From Clostridiales bacterium (GTDB taxonomy: Bacteria; Bacillota; Clostridia; Christensenellales; CAG-138), in contig SFIR01000014.1 of NCBI GenBank assembly GCA_004556165.1, forward strand, positions 1 to 36,829: 36,829 bases of DNA, given 5' to 3'. The notes below the pieces were generated by a model. That model saw only the letters and a program-made list of their open reading frames with translations. It had not been told where the DNA came from and did no database searches. Position numbers and translations under genes: made by a program. The first letter of the stretch is position 1, and the number at the start of each line of letters is the position of its first letter. Shown in pieces: positions 24,610-32,124 of this stretch.

Positions 24610-24649
24610 TTAAGAGAAAATAATTTTAGTATATCTCTTAATAAGAGAT
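24610..24649. promoter_or_regulatory. Candidate operator upstream of the capsid promoter
   Basis: ATCTCTTA-A-TAAGAGAT (24633-24649) is a perfect 8-bp inverted repeat around a single base. A further half-site TTAAGAGA lies at 24610-24617, forming a second inverted pair with TCTCTTAA (24634-24641). All lie just upstream of the -35 box, as for an activator or a looping repressor. No regulator gene for it is seen in the window. Confidence 0.5.
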
Positions 24650-24702
24650 TATTTGCCGTGAACAACCGCTGTAAATTGTAAGCATGGGGATAAGTATGCA
24701 GC

Positions 24703-24733
24703 AAAAAACGCGATGCCCAATATGAGCATCGCG
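24703..24733 (-). terminator. Terminator after smpB
   Basis: On the minus strand CGCGATGC and GCATCGCG form an 8-bp stem with a 9-base loop, followed by TTTTTT. Confidence 0.88.
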
Positions 24734-24756
24734 CTAAAATAAAAGATATTCGGTTT

Positions 24757-25224
24757 TTAATCGGACATATTGCTGCTGCGCCTGTCCATAGCGCGCTTTG
24801 CGTCTCGCTCCGCAATATCGTGGCGCTTATCATAGAGCTTTTTGCCCTTCGCAACGGCAAGCTCCAGCTTCACCTTGCCGTCCTTCAGGTACAGCTTGGT
24901 CGGGATAAGGCTATAGCCGTCAGCCTGCGAGAGAGCACCCAGTTTCCGAATCTCACGCTTGTGAAGAAGCAGCTTTCTTTCGCGAAACGGGTCACGATTG
25001 AAGATATTGCCCTTTTCATAGGGGCTTACATGCATGCCGACGACGAAGATCTCTCCGTCCTTAACCTTGGCATAGGAGTCCTTGATATTGACTTTACCCA
25101 TACGAATACTCTTCACCTCGGTACCGATAAGAGCGATACCGCACTCATAGGTATCTTCGATGAAGTATTCATGCCTTGCCTTTCGATTTTCACTGAGGAG
25201 CTTGACTCCCGTCTTTATCGGCAT
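24757..25224 (-). CDS. smpB: SsrA-binding protein SmpB
   Basis: SmpB binds tmRNA and takes it into stalled ribosomes for trans-translation. The 155-residue protein has the signature start (ENRKARHEYFIEDTYECGI), the GTEVKSIR loop, the YEKGNIFNRDPFRERKLLLHK segment, SLIPTKLYLKDGKVKLELAVAKGKK, and the basic C-terminal tail with DKRHDIAERDAKR, all normal. It lies 36 bases after secG and probably shares its transcript. In many Firmicutes rnr lies between secG and smpB and the tmRNA gene (ssrA) lies close by; neither is found here. Instead a terminator and the capsid cassette follow. Confidence 0.97.
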   Translation of the reverse strand: MPIKTGVKLLSENRKARHEYFIEDTYECGIALIGTEVKSIRMGKVNIKDSYAKVKDGEIFVVGMHVSPYEKGNIFNRDPFRERKLLLHKREIRKLGALSQADGYSLIPTKLYLKDGKVKLELAVAKGKKLYDKRHDIAERDAKRAMDRRSSNMSD

Positions 25225-25260
25225 ATTGCAATAGAGCTGAATAAGTATTCGGTCAGCTGA

Positions 25261-25503
25261 TTAACCGATGATAAGAAGCGCCAAAGCGAGAACGCCGAGG
25301 ATGATTGCGAAGATAACGGTGAGCTTCTGAAGCTTGGCTTCCTTGCTGGCCTTGCGGCTGCGGCTCTGGCCGAAAGCGGTGGTATCATTACCGAAAGCAC
25401 TGCCGAGACCGGAGCTCTTTGCATCCTGGCAGAGTACTACAACAACAAGCAGGACGGCAACAACGAGCATAACGATGTTGATGATCATACTAAGAGTTTC
25501 CAT
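25261..25503 (-). CDS. secG: Preprotein translocase subunit SecG
   Basis: An 80-residue protein with two membrane helices (about 5-25 and 57-79) and a cytoplasmic loop containing the SecG signature CQDAKSSGLGSAFGNDT. SecG joins SecYE and helps the SecA motor cycle during protein export. A good promoter lies about 90 bases upstream, and AAAGGA precedes the ATG by ten bases. smpB follows in the same direction. Confidence 0.93.
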   Translation of the reverse strand: METLSMIINIVMLVVAVLLVVVVLCQDAKSSGLGSAFGNDTTAFGQSRSRKASKEAKLQKLTVIFAIILGVLALALLIIG

Positions 25504-25590
25504 AAAATAAAATCCTTTCCGTGCGCAGGACAGCTCATTATGACTCCGTTTCGGGGTAGGATCCGTCCTGATAATTTAACTGCATTTGTC

Positions 25591-25619
25591 ATTATAACAT
25601 TATTTGCTACGGCATGCAA
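25591..25619 (-). promoter_or_regulatory. Sigma-A promoter of secG-smpB
   Basis: On the minus strand: TTGCAT (25614-25619), 17-bp spacer, TATAAT (25591-25596). Confidence 0.85.
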
Positions 25620-25662
25620 GCGAAAATTACAAGAAAAATAAGTATATGATTGAGCTTTTTTC

Positions 25663-25695
25663 AAAAAACATCCGCTCGGCGGCAGCCGGGCGGAT
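25663..25695 (-). terminator. Terminator after the VPSTG surface protein gene
   Basis: ATCCGCCCGGC and GCCGAGCGGAT form an 11-bp stem with one mismatch and a 4-base loop, followed by GTTTTTT on the minus strand. Confidence 0.85.
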
Positions 25696-25740
25696 ACGCA
25701 TCATAATCAATACCGATTACTGTATTTCACCGATAAGAGC

Positions 25741-26067
25741 TCATTCATGCTTTTTCCTTACGATAACAATGACGACGAGGATCAGCGCAGCGGCGATGAC
25801 GATAACACCGATGATATATTTATTCTGATCACCGGTCGAAGGGACATCATCGGAATAGGAAAGAGCAGCATCCTCATCAATATCATCTTCGCCGGGCTCG
25901 GTAACAATCTTATGCGAAGAGTCGGCTTCATTCTCATCCGAAATGACGGCAACCGAATCGCTCTTAGGAGCACTGTCACGAACGGAGCCCTCATCGGCCG
26001 CAGCATGCACGCTGGCAAATGAAAGCATAATGATAACTGCTAAAATAACGGAAATAAACTTCTTCAT
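25741..26067 (-). CDS. Small secreted protein with LPXTG-like (VPSTG) sorting signal
   Basis: A 108-residue protein with three parts: a signal peptide (1-22, basic start then a hydrophobic core ending SVHA), a short acidic Ser/Asp/Glu-rich mature region of about 50 residues, and a C-terminal VPSTGD motif followed by a hydrophobic helix and RKKHE. That is the layout of a sortase substrate, with Val in place of the usual Leu of LPXTG. The mature part is too short to be a typical adhesin and may be a spacer, a pilin-like or a regulatory peptide. GGAGG precedes the ATG at 26067; an upstream in-frame ATG (26106) has none. It is a single-gene unit with its own promoter and terminator. No sortase gene is nearby. 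Confidence 0.75.
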   Translation of the reverse strand: MKKFISVILAVIIMLSFASVHAAADEGSVRDSAPKSDSVAVISDENEADSSHKIVTEPGEDDIDEDAALSYSDDVPSTGDQNKYIIGVIVIAAALILVVIVIVRKKHE

Positions 26068-26122
26068 TCGTCCATCCTCCTTAATAGATTTCCAAGAATG
26101 CATCACAGTTCAATACACAGTT

Positions 26123-26151
26123 ATTATACCATTAACATGCTTTTTTTGCAA
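26123..26151 (-). promoter_or_regulatory. Sigma-A promoter of the VPSTG protein gene
   Basis: On the minus strand: TTGCAA (26146-26151), 17-bp spacer, TATAAT (26123-26128). Confidence 0.8.
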
Positions 26152-26169
26152 TGCCGAGAGCACGGATTA

Positions 26170-29100
26170 TCATATATAATTATTTCCGTCTTCGGAGAAG
26201 CTCATGAGTATTTCAATGACCGATTTTGATTCATTGAACATTTCCTCGGGGGCTTTGTGCCTGCGCTTTATGACGAGCGTGGTGTTTTCGCCTGCGAGGA
26301 AGGAGGCGCCTTCAAGCTTCGTGAGGTTTGAAAAGAGCTTGCCGACATCAATATTGGTGCTGCTGCCGAATACGAAACGGGCTTCGTCCTGCTTGACAGT
26401 GACGGAAAGAATACCGATTGAAGCGGCGCGCGCCTTCATCAGCGAAATATCCATTAGATTCTGTACGGGCTTAGGAATATCGCCGAAGCGGTCGATGAAT
26501 TCATCCTGCACATCGCGCAGAGAATCGAGGTCGGAGATAGCTGCGATACGGCGGTACATCTGCATGCGCGATTCCGCACGGGTGATATAGGTTTTCGGGA
26601 TGAAGGCGTCGATGGGGACCTCCATAACGGTATCTATTTCGGGCTTAACCTCCTCGCCCCGTGCCTCCTTGACAGCAGCATTTATGAGCTTGCAGTACAT
26701 CTCATAGCCGACAGCGGCCATATGCCCATGCTGTTCAGCGCCGAGAACATCGCCTGCGCCGCGTATCTCAAGATCGCGCATCGCAATGCGGAAGCCTGCG
26801 CCGAACTGGGTAAATTCCTTTATTGCGCTTAACCTTTTATCGGCAACCTCGGTGAGCACCTTGTTGGCTGCAAAGGTGAAATACGCATAACCGAGCCGTG
26901 CGCCGCGCCCGACCCTGCCGCGAAGCTGGTATAGCTGTGCAAGGCCGAAGTTATCCGCATCATAGACGATTAGGGTGTTCGCATTCTGTATGTCGAGGCC
27001 GCTCTCGATGATGGTACTGCATATAAGGACGTCGAATTTGCCTTCGAGGAAGTCAAGCATGGTATTCTCAAGCTGGTGCTCGCTCATCTGGCCGTGGGCA
27101 TAGCGTATGCTTGCTTCTGGCACGAGAGCGGCGAGCCTTTCTTCGAAGATATCCATGGTTTTGACATTGTTATAGACGAAATAGACCTGTCCGCCGCGGG
27201 CGATCTCCTTGAGTATCGCCTCACGGATGAGAGCGTCGGAATATTCGGTTACATAGGTCTGCACCGGATAACGCGCTTCGGGCGGAGTATCTATAACGCT
27301 CATATCCCGAATGCCGCTCATGCTCATATGGAGCGTGCGAGGTATGGGCGTGGCGGAGAGCGTCAGCACATCGACACTGCGTTTCAGCTCCTTGATCTGC
27401 TCCTTATGGTTCACTCCGAAACGCTGTTCCTCATCAATGATTAGAAGCCCGAGGTCGTGGAATGCGACATCCTTCGCAAGCAGGCTGTGAGTACCGACGA
27501 TGACATCTATATCGCCTTTTTTCAGTTCATCCTTGATCTTTTTGCGTTCAGCAGGGGTCTTGAAGCGTGAGAGTATCTCCACGCGGACGGGAAAACCGGA
27601 GAAACGCGAGGTAAGGGTATTGTAATGCTGCTGTGCAAGGATCGTGGTCGGAACGAGAAAGGCGCATTGCTTGCCGTCCATTGCACATTTGAACGCAGCT
27701 CGGAGCGCGACCTCGGTCTTGCCGTAGCCGACATCGCCGCAAAGAAGGCGGTCCATGATTCTGTCGGATTCCATGTCGCGCTTTATCTCCTCGATGCTCG
27801 TCAGCTGATCGGGGGTCTCTTGGTAGGGGAAGCTCAGTTCAAGCCTCTGCTGCCAATCGGTATCAGGGGAAAAGGCATAGCCCCGAATGCGGCTGCGTTC
27901 TCCGTAGAGCTTCACAAGGTCGAAGGCAAGCTGCTTAACGCTCTCACGGGTGCGGTTGACGGTCTTTTGCCATTCGGTCGAGCCGAGCTTGGAGAGCTTC
28001 AGCTTTTCCTCGTCACCGCCGATGTATTTCTGTACCCTGTCGAGCTGGTCGGTCGGGATATAGATTTTGTCGCCGCCCTGATAGAGAAGCTCGATATAAT
28101 CCTTGGTTGTGCCGAGCGTGGTGAGGGTCTTAACCCCGGTGAACCTGCCGATACCGTGCACCTCATGGACGACGGCATCCCCGGGCTTCAGTTCCATAAG
28201 CTCAAGCTGCGGCTTTTTCTTTGACTTTGCCCTGGGCTTAGCGCGGTATTCAGTGCCGAAAAGCTCGTGCTCGGATACGACTGCGAGCCGGAGCTCGGGG
28301 TACTCAAAGCCCATCGGCAGGCTTTCGCCGATGACAGCGACCTCACGGGGGACGATTTCGCGCTCAAGCTTCGGTATCACCGGGGCTTCGATATTGAGCT
28401 CGGCAAGCATCTCATAGAGCCTTTCGGCATGCTCGCCGGCATACATAAGCACGGAATAACCCTTTTGCTTCCATAAAGCAATATCGTCTCGCAGGGCTTC
28501 ATCCATGCTCGATATGCCTAACAGGTATTTGGGTATCTGCCTCGATTCAATCTTGACGGTCGCTTTCGGCCTTATGAGCGGATAGCTCCTTGTGAGCGCA
28601 AAGAGCATGGCGGTACGGGGGGTATCGAGCCTTGCGAAGGTGTAGCTTGTCGTATGTATGAGCCCTGCCTGCATTTCGTGCCCTTCACCGGAGCGCAGCA
28701 CATCGGAAAGCTCATCCATGAATCGCGAATAGGTGAATTTGGCGCTTTCCTCGACCCTTGAAGGCTCTTCCATTATGATAACGGCATCCTTGGGAAGGTA
28801 GTCGATAAGCGAGATCTCCTCACGGCAGAAGATGGATACGAGCGAAAGCGCATTATTCGGCGTACCGCCGGAGCGGAGAGTTTCAACTTCAAGCTCGTAC
28901 TTCGGTTTGCTGCGGAGAGCGGAAATACCCCTCTGACGCATCTCACGCGTCAGCGGTATTTCGGTCGCAGGGGGTACGGCAACGGAAGAAATATTCTCTA
29001 TTGAACGCTGTGAAACGGGGTCGAATTCGCGCATCGTGTCCACATCGTCATCGAAAAACTCGATGCGGACGGGATTTATTGCGGTGATGGGGAAGATGTC

Positions 29101-29649
29101 GATACAGCCGCCTCGCAGGCAGACCTGTCCGCGGCCCTCGCAGACCTCGACGCGCTCATAGCCTGCGTCGATAAAACGCTTTAGAAGCGAAGCAGGCGCG
29201 ATTGTCATGCCGATGCGCACCGAGCAGCAGAATTCCGTGATGACCTCCGGCATGACCATGCGCTGCATCAGCGCATCTATGGGCGCAACTATGATACAGG
29301 GTTCGCCGGAAACGAGCTTTGCTATGACCTTCATGCGCCGCGCCGTCAGGTCCTGCGACTGCACATAGGTGTGTGCGTTCAACGGAACCTCACGGGCAGG
29401 GAAGTAAAGCGCGGAGGGATGATAAACGGAGATAGCCTCATAGCAGCGGACTGCGGATTGTGCGCTCGGGGCAATATATAGCATTGTGCCGCCGAGCGAA
29501 GCATGAAGCGCGCAGGAAATATGCGTCCTCTCGGATTCGCCGAGCCCAAAGACGCTTACGGGGCCTTCGGATGAAGCAAGGCTGTCCTTGAGCCTGACAT
29601 AATCCTCGGAGCCCGAAAGTATTGAATAGAGCGGTTCGTATTCTGTCAT
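26170..29649 (-). CDS. mfd: Transcription-repair coupling factor Mfd
   Basis: Mfd removes RNA polymerase stalled at DNA damage and recruits UvrA. The 1159-residue protein has all modules: the UvrB-homology region (about 1-330), the RNA-polymerase-interacting domain (around 490-560, with KPGDAVVHEVHGIGRFTG), the translocase domain with Walker A GDVGYGKTE (near 640), DEEQRFG (near 736) and SATPIPRTLHM, the TRG motif region, and the C-terminal regulatory domain ending in a basic and acidic tail. It starts with an ATG that overlaps the stop of the hutD-like gene (TAATG), so its translation depends on that gene. The promoter is upstream of hutD. No clear terminator follows. Confidence 0.98.
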   Translation of the reverse strand: MTEYEPLYSILSGSEDYVRLKDSLASSEGPVSVFGLGESERTHISCALHASLGGTMLYIAPSAQSAVRCYEAISVYHPSALYFPAREVPLNAHTYVQSQDLTARRMKVIAKLVSGEPCIIVAPIDALMQRMVMPEVITEFCCSVRIGMTIAPASLLKRFIDAGYERVEVCEGRGQVCLRGGCIDIFPITAINPVRIEFFDDDVDTMREFDPVSQRSIENISSVAVPPATEIPLTREMRQRGISALRSKPKYELEVETLRSGGTPNNALSLVSIFCREEISLIDYLPKDAVIIMEEPSRVEESAKFTYSRFMDELSDVLRSGEGHEMQAGLIHTTSYTFARLDTPRTAMLFALTRSYPLIRPKATVKIESRQIPKYLLGISSMDEALRDDIALWKQKGYSVLMYAGEHAERLYEMLAELNIEAPVIPKLEREIVPREVAVIGESLPMGFEYPELRLAVVSEHELFGTEYRAKPRAKSKKKPQLELMELKPGDAVVHEVHGIGRFTGVKTLTTLGTTKDYIELLYQGGDKIYIPTDQLDRVQKYIGGDEEKLKLSKLGSTEWQKTVNRTRESVKQLAFDLVKLYGERSRIRGYAFSPDTDWQQRLELSFPYQETPDQLTSIEEIKRDMESDRIMDRLLCGDVGYGKTEVALRAAFKCAMDGKQCAFLVPTTILAQQHYNTLTSRFSGFPVRVEILSRFKTPAERKKIKDELKKGDIDVIVGTHSLLAKDVAFHDLGLLIIDEEQRFGVNHKEQIKELKRSVDVLTLSATPIPRTLHMSMSGIRDMSVIDTPPEARYPVQTYVTEYSDALIREAILKEIARGGQVYFVYNNVKTMDIFEERLAALVPEASIRYAHGQMSEHQLENTMLDFLEGKFDVLICSTIIESGLDIQNANTLIVYDADNFGLAQLYQLRGRVGRGARLGYAYFTFAANKVLTEVADKRLSAIKEFTQFGAGFRIAMRDLEIRGAGDVLGAEQHGHMAAVGYEMYCKLINAAVKEARGEEVKPEIDTVMEVPIDAFIPKTYITRAESRMQMYRRIAAISDLDSLRDVQDEFIDRFGDIPKPVQNLMDISLMKARAASIGILSVTVKQDEARFVFGSSTNIDVGKLFSNLTKLEGASFLAGENTTLVIKRRHKAPEEMFNESKSVIEILMSFSEDGNNYI

Positions 29650-30170
29650 TAGGATATTTCAACCGTAAATACTGCTGAAAGCTCGGGAGCGGCAAAATCG
29701 AATTCACCGTCGTTCATGATAACGGCTTTTTGCGTTTTCGTGAGAAAAACAACGGCAAATTCATTCCTGCCAAGCGAAAAATGCAGGGCTGTGCCTTCGC
29801 TTGCAAACTCCGCTTTCCCATCGGCACGGCCCTTCCTGAGCATGAGATTGAGATCCCTTGCACAGCCGACGCAATGCGTATCCGCTCCGCCGTCAAAGGA
29901 ATAAACGGTTTTAAGAGGCAGGATGCACACGGCTTTTCCGCTGCAAACGTCTGTTAGGGACATGCTGCCCTCAAGCGAAGCGATAATGCGGTTGTAATCG
30001 GGTAGCAGCGTGAAATCGGATTCCGGCTTTTCCACCCTTGCCGTGCTGATTCTGAAAAGAAAATCGCGGTCCTTATAGCTTGCGCCCTCGGGCATGATGA
30101 AAATTTCGGTCGTGGTGCCGCCGCTCCAATATGAGGTATTCATATCCTTAAGCTCAATGGTTTTTATCAT
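29649..30170 (-). CDS. HutD/Ves family protein
   Basis: A 173-residue cupin-like protein. The HutD signature is visible: SYWSGGTTTEIFIMPEG, then RDFLFRISTARVEKPESDFT, and PDYNRIIASLEG. HutD is thought to regulate histidine utilisation or bind a metabolite such as formylglutamate, and Ves is cold-linked in E. coli; the exact role is unclear. No other hut genes lie here. GGAGAAAAAG precedes the ATG at 30170; an earlier frame start at 30218 has no ribosome site. The stop overlaps the mfd ATG by one base, so the two genes are coupled, an unusual pairing. Confidence 0.82.
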   Translation of the reverse strand: MIKTIELKDMNTSYWSGGTTTEIFIMPEGASYKDRDFLFRISTARVEKPESDFTLLPDYNRIIASLEGSMSLTDVCSGKAVCILPLKTVYSFDGGADTHCVGCARDLNLMLRKGRADGKAEFASEGTALHFSLGRNEFAVVFLTKTQKAVIMNDGEFDFAAPELSAVFTVEIS

Positions 30171-30246
30171 CTTTTTCTCCGTCCACAGACCCGAACAGCC
30201 CATGAAGCAGGGCTCCATGGGTGTCGAATCACTTTATTACAATACT

Positions 30247-30275
30247 ATTATAGTCCAATCGGAAAAATAATACAA
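30247..30275 (-). promoter_or_regulatory. Sigma-A promoter of hutD-mfd
   Basis: On the minus strand: TTGTAT (30270-30275), 17-bp spacer, TATAAT (30247-30252). The leader of about 70 bases contains a CCCATG/CATGGG hairpin. Confidence 0.8.
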
Positions 30276-30303
30276 GCAGGATAATAGAAACGAGGCAAGC
30301 TTT

Positions 30304-30333
30304 TTAAGGAAAAAGCTCGGCTTGCGCCGAGCT
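30304..30333 (-). terminator. Terminator after the first lipoprotein gene
   Basis: On the minus strand AGCTCGGC-GCAA-GCCGAGCT is a perfect 8-bp stem with a GNRA-type loop, followed by TTTTCCTT. Confidence 0.88.
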
Positions 30334-30355
30334 TTTCGGATAATGCGTTATTGTA

Positions 30356-31168
30356 TCAGACGGGCTGACTCTGCTGCACCCTTGTCAGGATAATGGGGCA
30401 GATATCGTCGCTTTCGGTGAAGCTGCCGAACGGGGTGGAGCCGTGAAGCTCGGTAACGGTAATGGTATCGCCCGAAAGACTGATTACGGCATAGTTGATG
30501 GAATTGGAAGCAATACTGCCCTCTTCAATCCAGAGCTTATTGCCCTCCATCTTATATTTCATGCCGATTTCCAAATCATCGGGATCAAATCCGCCCATAA
30601 TAACGATATCTTCAAGAGGCATATTGCTTATAATATAGTCCACATATTCGCTCATGGTCATGTCCATATCGGCAAGGGCCGCATCAACACTCTCCCTGTC
30701 AGAAAAGCCATAGGATGGGTCTGAAAGCAGCAGGGAATACATATACTCGCAGAACGGCTCCATGTAAATGTCAAACAGAGCGAAATAAACCGTTGACATG
30801 GAATCCAAATCATAGGATAATTTGCAGGTATTGTCATCAAAAAATTCAAGATAACAGAGCAGCTCGGCATCGTCGGGCTCCGCGGTGTAAATGGAATCGC
30901 AGCCGAGACCCTCTGCAAATGCTTCGCTGGCTTCAGCGAACCATTCAAGCTCAAATTCCCATTTCCCCAAAAGCTCAGCCGCAGGATCCGGCGTGGGTTC
31001 CGGCGTGGGTTCCTCCGTGGGCTCCGGCGTGGGTTTTTCCGTGGGAGCTTCCGTGGGTTCGGATGTGGGCGCCTCAGTGGGCTTATTCCCGGTATCTCCG
31101 CATGCTAAAACGGAAAGAAGCATTGCTGCTATGAGCAGGAGTGAAGCGAATTTAACAAACTTTTTCAT
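30356..31168 (-). CDS. Lipoprotein with Pro/Thr/Glu stalk (1)
   Basis: A 270-residue protein. A signal peptide (1-22) ends in the lipobox LSVLAC, so Cys23 should be lipid-modified and the protein held on the outer face of the membrane. A stalk of PT/PE repeats (about 30-64) follows, then a globular region of about 200 residues (starting GKWEFELEWF) that contains a repeated Tyr/Asp/Met pattern and a beta-rich end with the YKMEGNKLWIEEG type of strand. That end resembles small calycin-like lipoproteins of Clostridia, but I cannot name the family. GAGGG precedes the ATG at 31168; the upstream frame extension has no ribosome site. It has its own promoter and terminator. Confidence 0.8.
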   Translation of the reverse strand: MKKFVKFASLLLIAAMLLSVLACGDTGNKPTEAPTSEPTEAPTEKPTPEPTEEPTPEPTPDPAAELLGKWEFELEWFAEASEAFAEGLGCDSIYTAEPDDAELLCYLEFFDDNTCKLSYDLDSMSTVYFALFDIYMEPFCEYMYSLLLSDPSYGFSDRESVDAALADMDMTMSEYVDYIISNMPLEDIVIMGGFDPDDLEIGMKYKMEGNKLWIEEGSIASNSINYAVISLSGDTITVTELHGSTPFGSFTESDDICPIILTRVQQSQPV

Positions 31169-31210
31169 CAAACTACCCTCTTTATATAAAAAATGTCGAT
31201 TATTGCGGTT

Positions 31211-31239
31211 ACTGTAACATTTTGACAATGACTTGTCAA
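31211..31239 (-). promoter_or_regulatory. Promoter of the first lipoprotein gene, with overlapping palindrome
   Basis: On the minus strand: TTGACA (31234-31239), 17-bp spacer, TACAGT (31211-31216). The -35 is part of the palindrome TTGACA-AGTCAT-TGTCAA (31222-31239), a possible operator. Confidence 0.65.
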
Positions 31240-31303
31240 GCCGGAACTAACATATATTACTGCTGCCGGCTTCAGCCCGATAATGAATTGACGGGAGGAG
31301 CTG

Positions 31304-31332
31304 TTGAAATAATGCCTATGCCGTGCTAAAAT
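31304..31332 (+). promoter_or_regulatory. Sigma-A promoter of the second lipoprotein gene
   Basis: TTGAAA at 31304-31309, 17-bp spacer, TAAAAT at 31327-31332. It rules out the in-frame start at 31323. Confidence 0.75.
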
Positions 31333-31361
31333 GCAATGAAAACAAAATGGGAGGAACCGAT

Positions 31362-32045
31362 ATGAAACGAATTATTGCTTTTATGCTAATATCTTTTTTC
31401 TGCTTCGCGCTCTTCGGCTGTGCAGGCGGGGGAAAGGATACCGACCCAACCGAAGCTCCGGGGGATAATTCGCATAAGATAACGCCGGAGCCCGAGGTCA
31501 CGGCTGCTCCGACGGACGGTATCATTCCTACTCCGTTCCCTATCGGAGGAAGCAATCCTATCGGCGGCATCGTGTTCGACCGCAGTCCGTTTGAAGCTTA
31601 CGGTGAGCTTGAATCTGTGAGCGAAAGCGCTGATGAAAGCAAAACTCATTTTTTGAATTCGTATTCGTCCGATTCCGGCATGCTAACCGTTATCACCTAT
31701 GAAAAGGTCTGCGATATGAACCCGGCGCAGGAGGATGAGCTTGCCTATGCAATCCGCTGTGCAGCCGAGGCGGCCGAGATGACGGGCAGCTATATGAGTG
31801 CTTCCGATATGTTATTTGAGGATGCCATGCCCCCGGCGAGCCATCCGGACGCTTACTGCATCATCGTAACATTCGGCAGCGGTACGGCTGAGGACGCCGT
31901 CGAATGGAGAATAATGGTAATGCTTTCAGACGGCTTTTCGTATGCGCTTGCGCTCGGCTTCGGAGCGAATACGAGCATTCAGGATGCGGAGGGATTTGCC
32001 GATAAAGTGTTCAGTTCCTTCGATGTCGCATATCCGCAGTTCTGA
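31362..32045 (+). CDS. Small lipoprotein of unknown function (2)
   Basis: A 227-residue protein. The signal peptide ends in lipobox FALFGC (Cys20), followed by a short Pro/Thr/Glu linker and a domain of about 150 residues (starting FEAYGELESVSESADESKTH) that has a mixed alpha/beta look with no cysteine pairs and no known motif. GGAGG precedes the ATG at 31362. It is oriented away from the first lipoprotein gene, with separate promoters between them, and points toward the third lipoprotein gene, with a shared hairpin between the two ends. Confidence 0.78.
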   Translation: MKRIIAFMLISFFCFALFGCAGGGKDTDPTEAPGDNSHKITPEPEVTAAPTDGIIPTPFPIGGSNPIGGIVFDRSPFEAYGELESVSESADESKTHFLNSYSSDSGMLTVITYEKVCDMNPAQEDELAYAIRCAAEAAEMTGSYMSASDMLFEDAMPPASHPDAYCIIVTFGSGTAEDAVEWRIMVMLSDGFSYALALGFGANTSIQDAEGFADKVFSSFDVAYPQF

Positions 32046-32076
32046 GAAAGAAAAAACCTAATAAACATATATAAAG

Positions 32077-32110
32077 AAGCTGCACCAAGCTGAGATGCTC
32101 GATGCAGCTT
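32077..32110. terminator. Terminator between two convergent lipoprotein genes
   Basis: AAGCTGCA and TGCAGCTT form an 8-bp stem around an 18-base loop. On the minus strand CTTTATAT follows, so it serves the third lipoprotein gene best; it may also stop the second one. Confidence 0.65.
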
Positions 32111-32124
32111 TCGGATTATTCCGA

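Noticed and set aside
24357..24756. tmRNA (ssrA) gene next to smpB
   Set aside because: I looked for a tRNA-like 3' end, a tag-peptide reading frame and pseudoknots of tmRNA type on both strands. Only an AT-rich promoter region, the smpB terminator and the capsid leader are present.
25504..25740. Extra small gene between secG and the VPSTG protein
   Set aside because: The gap is filled by the secG promoter and leader and a strong terminator; the plus-strand frame at 25604-25828 has no ribosome site.
30891..31134. Plus-strand frames with GVGSGV or WVPAWVPPW repeats
   Set aside because: These repeats are the complement of the Pro/Thr/Glu stalk codons of the first lipoprotein gene.
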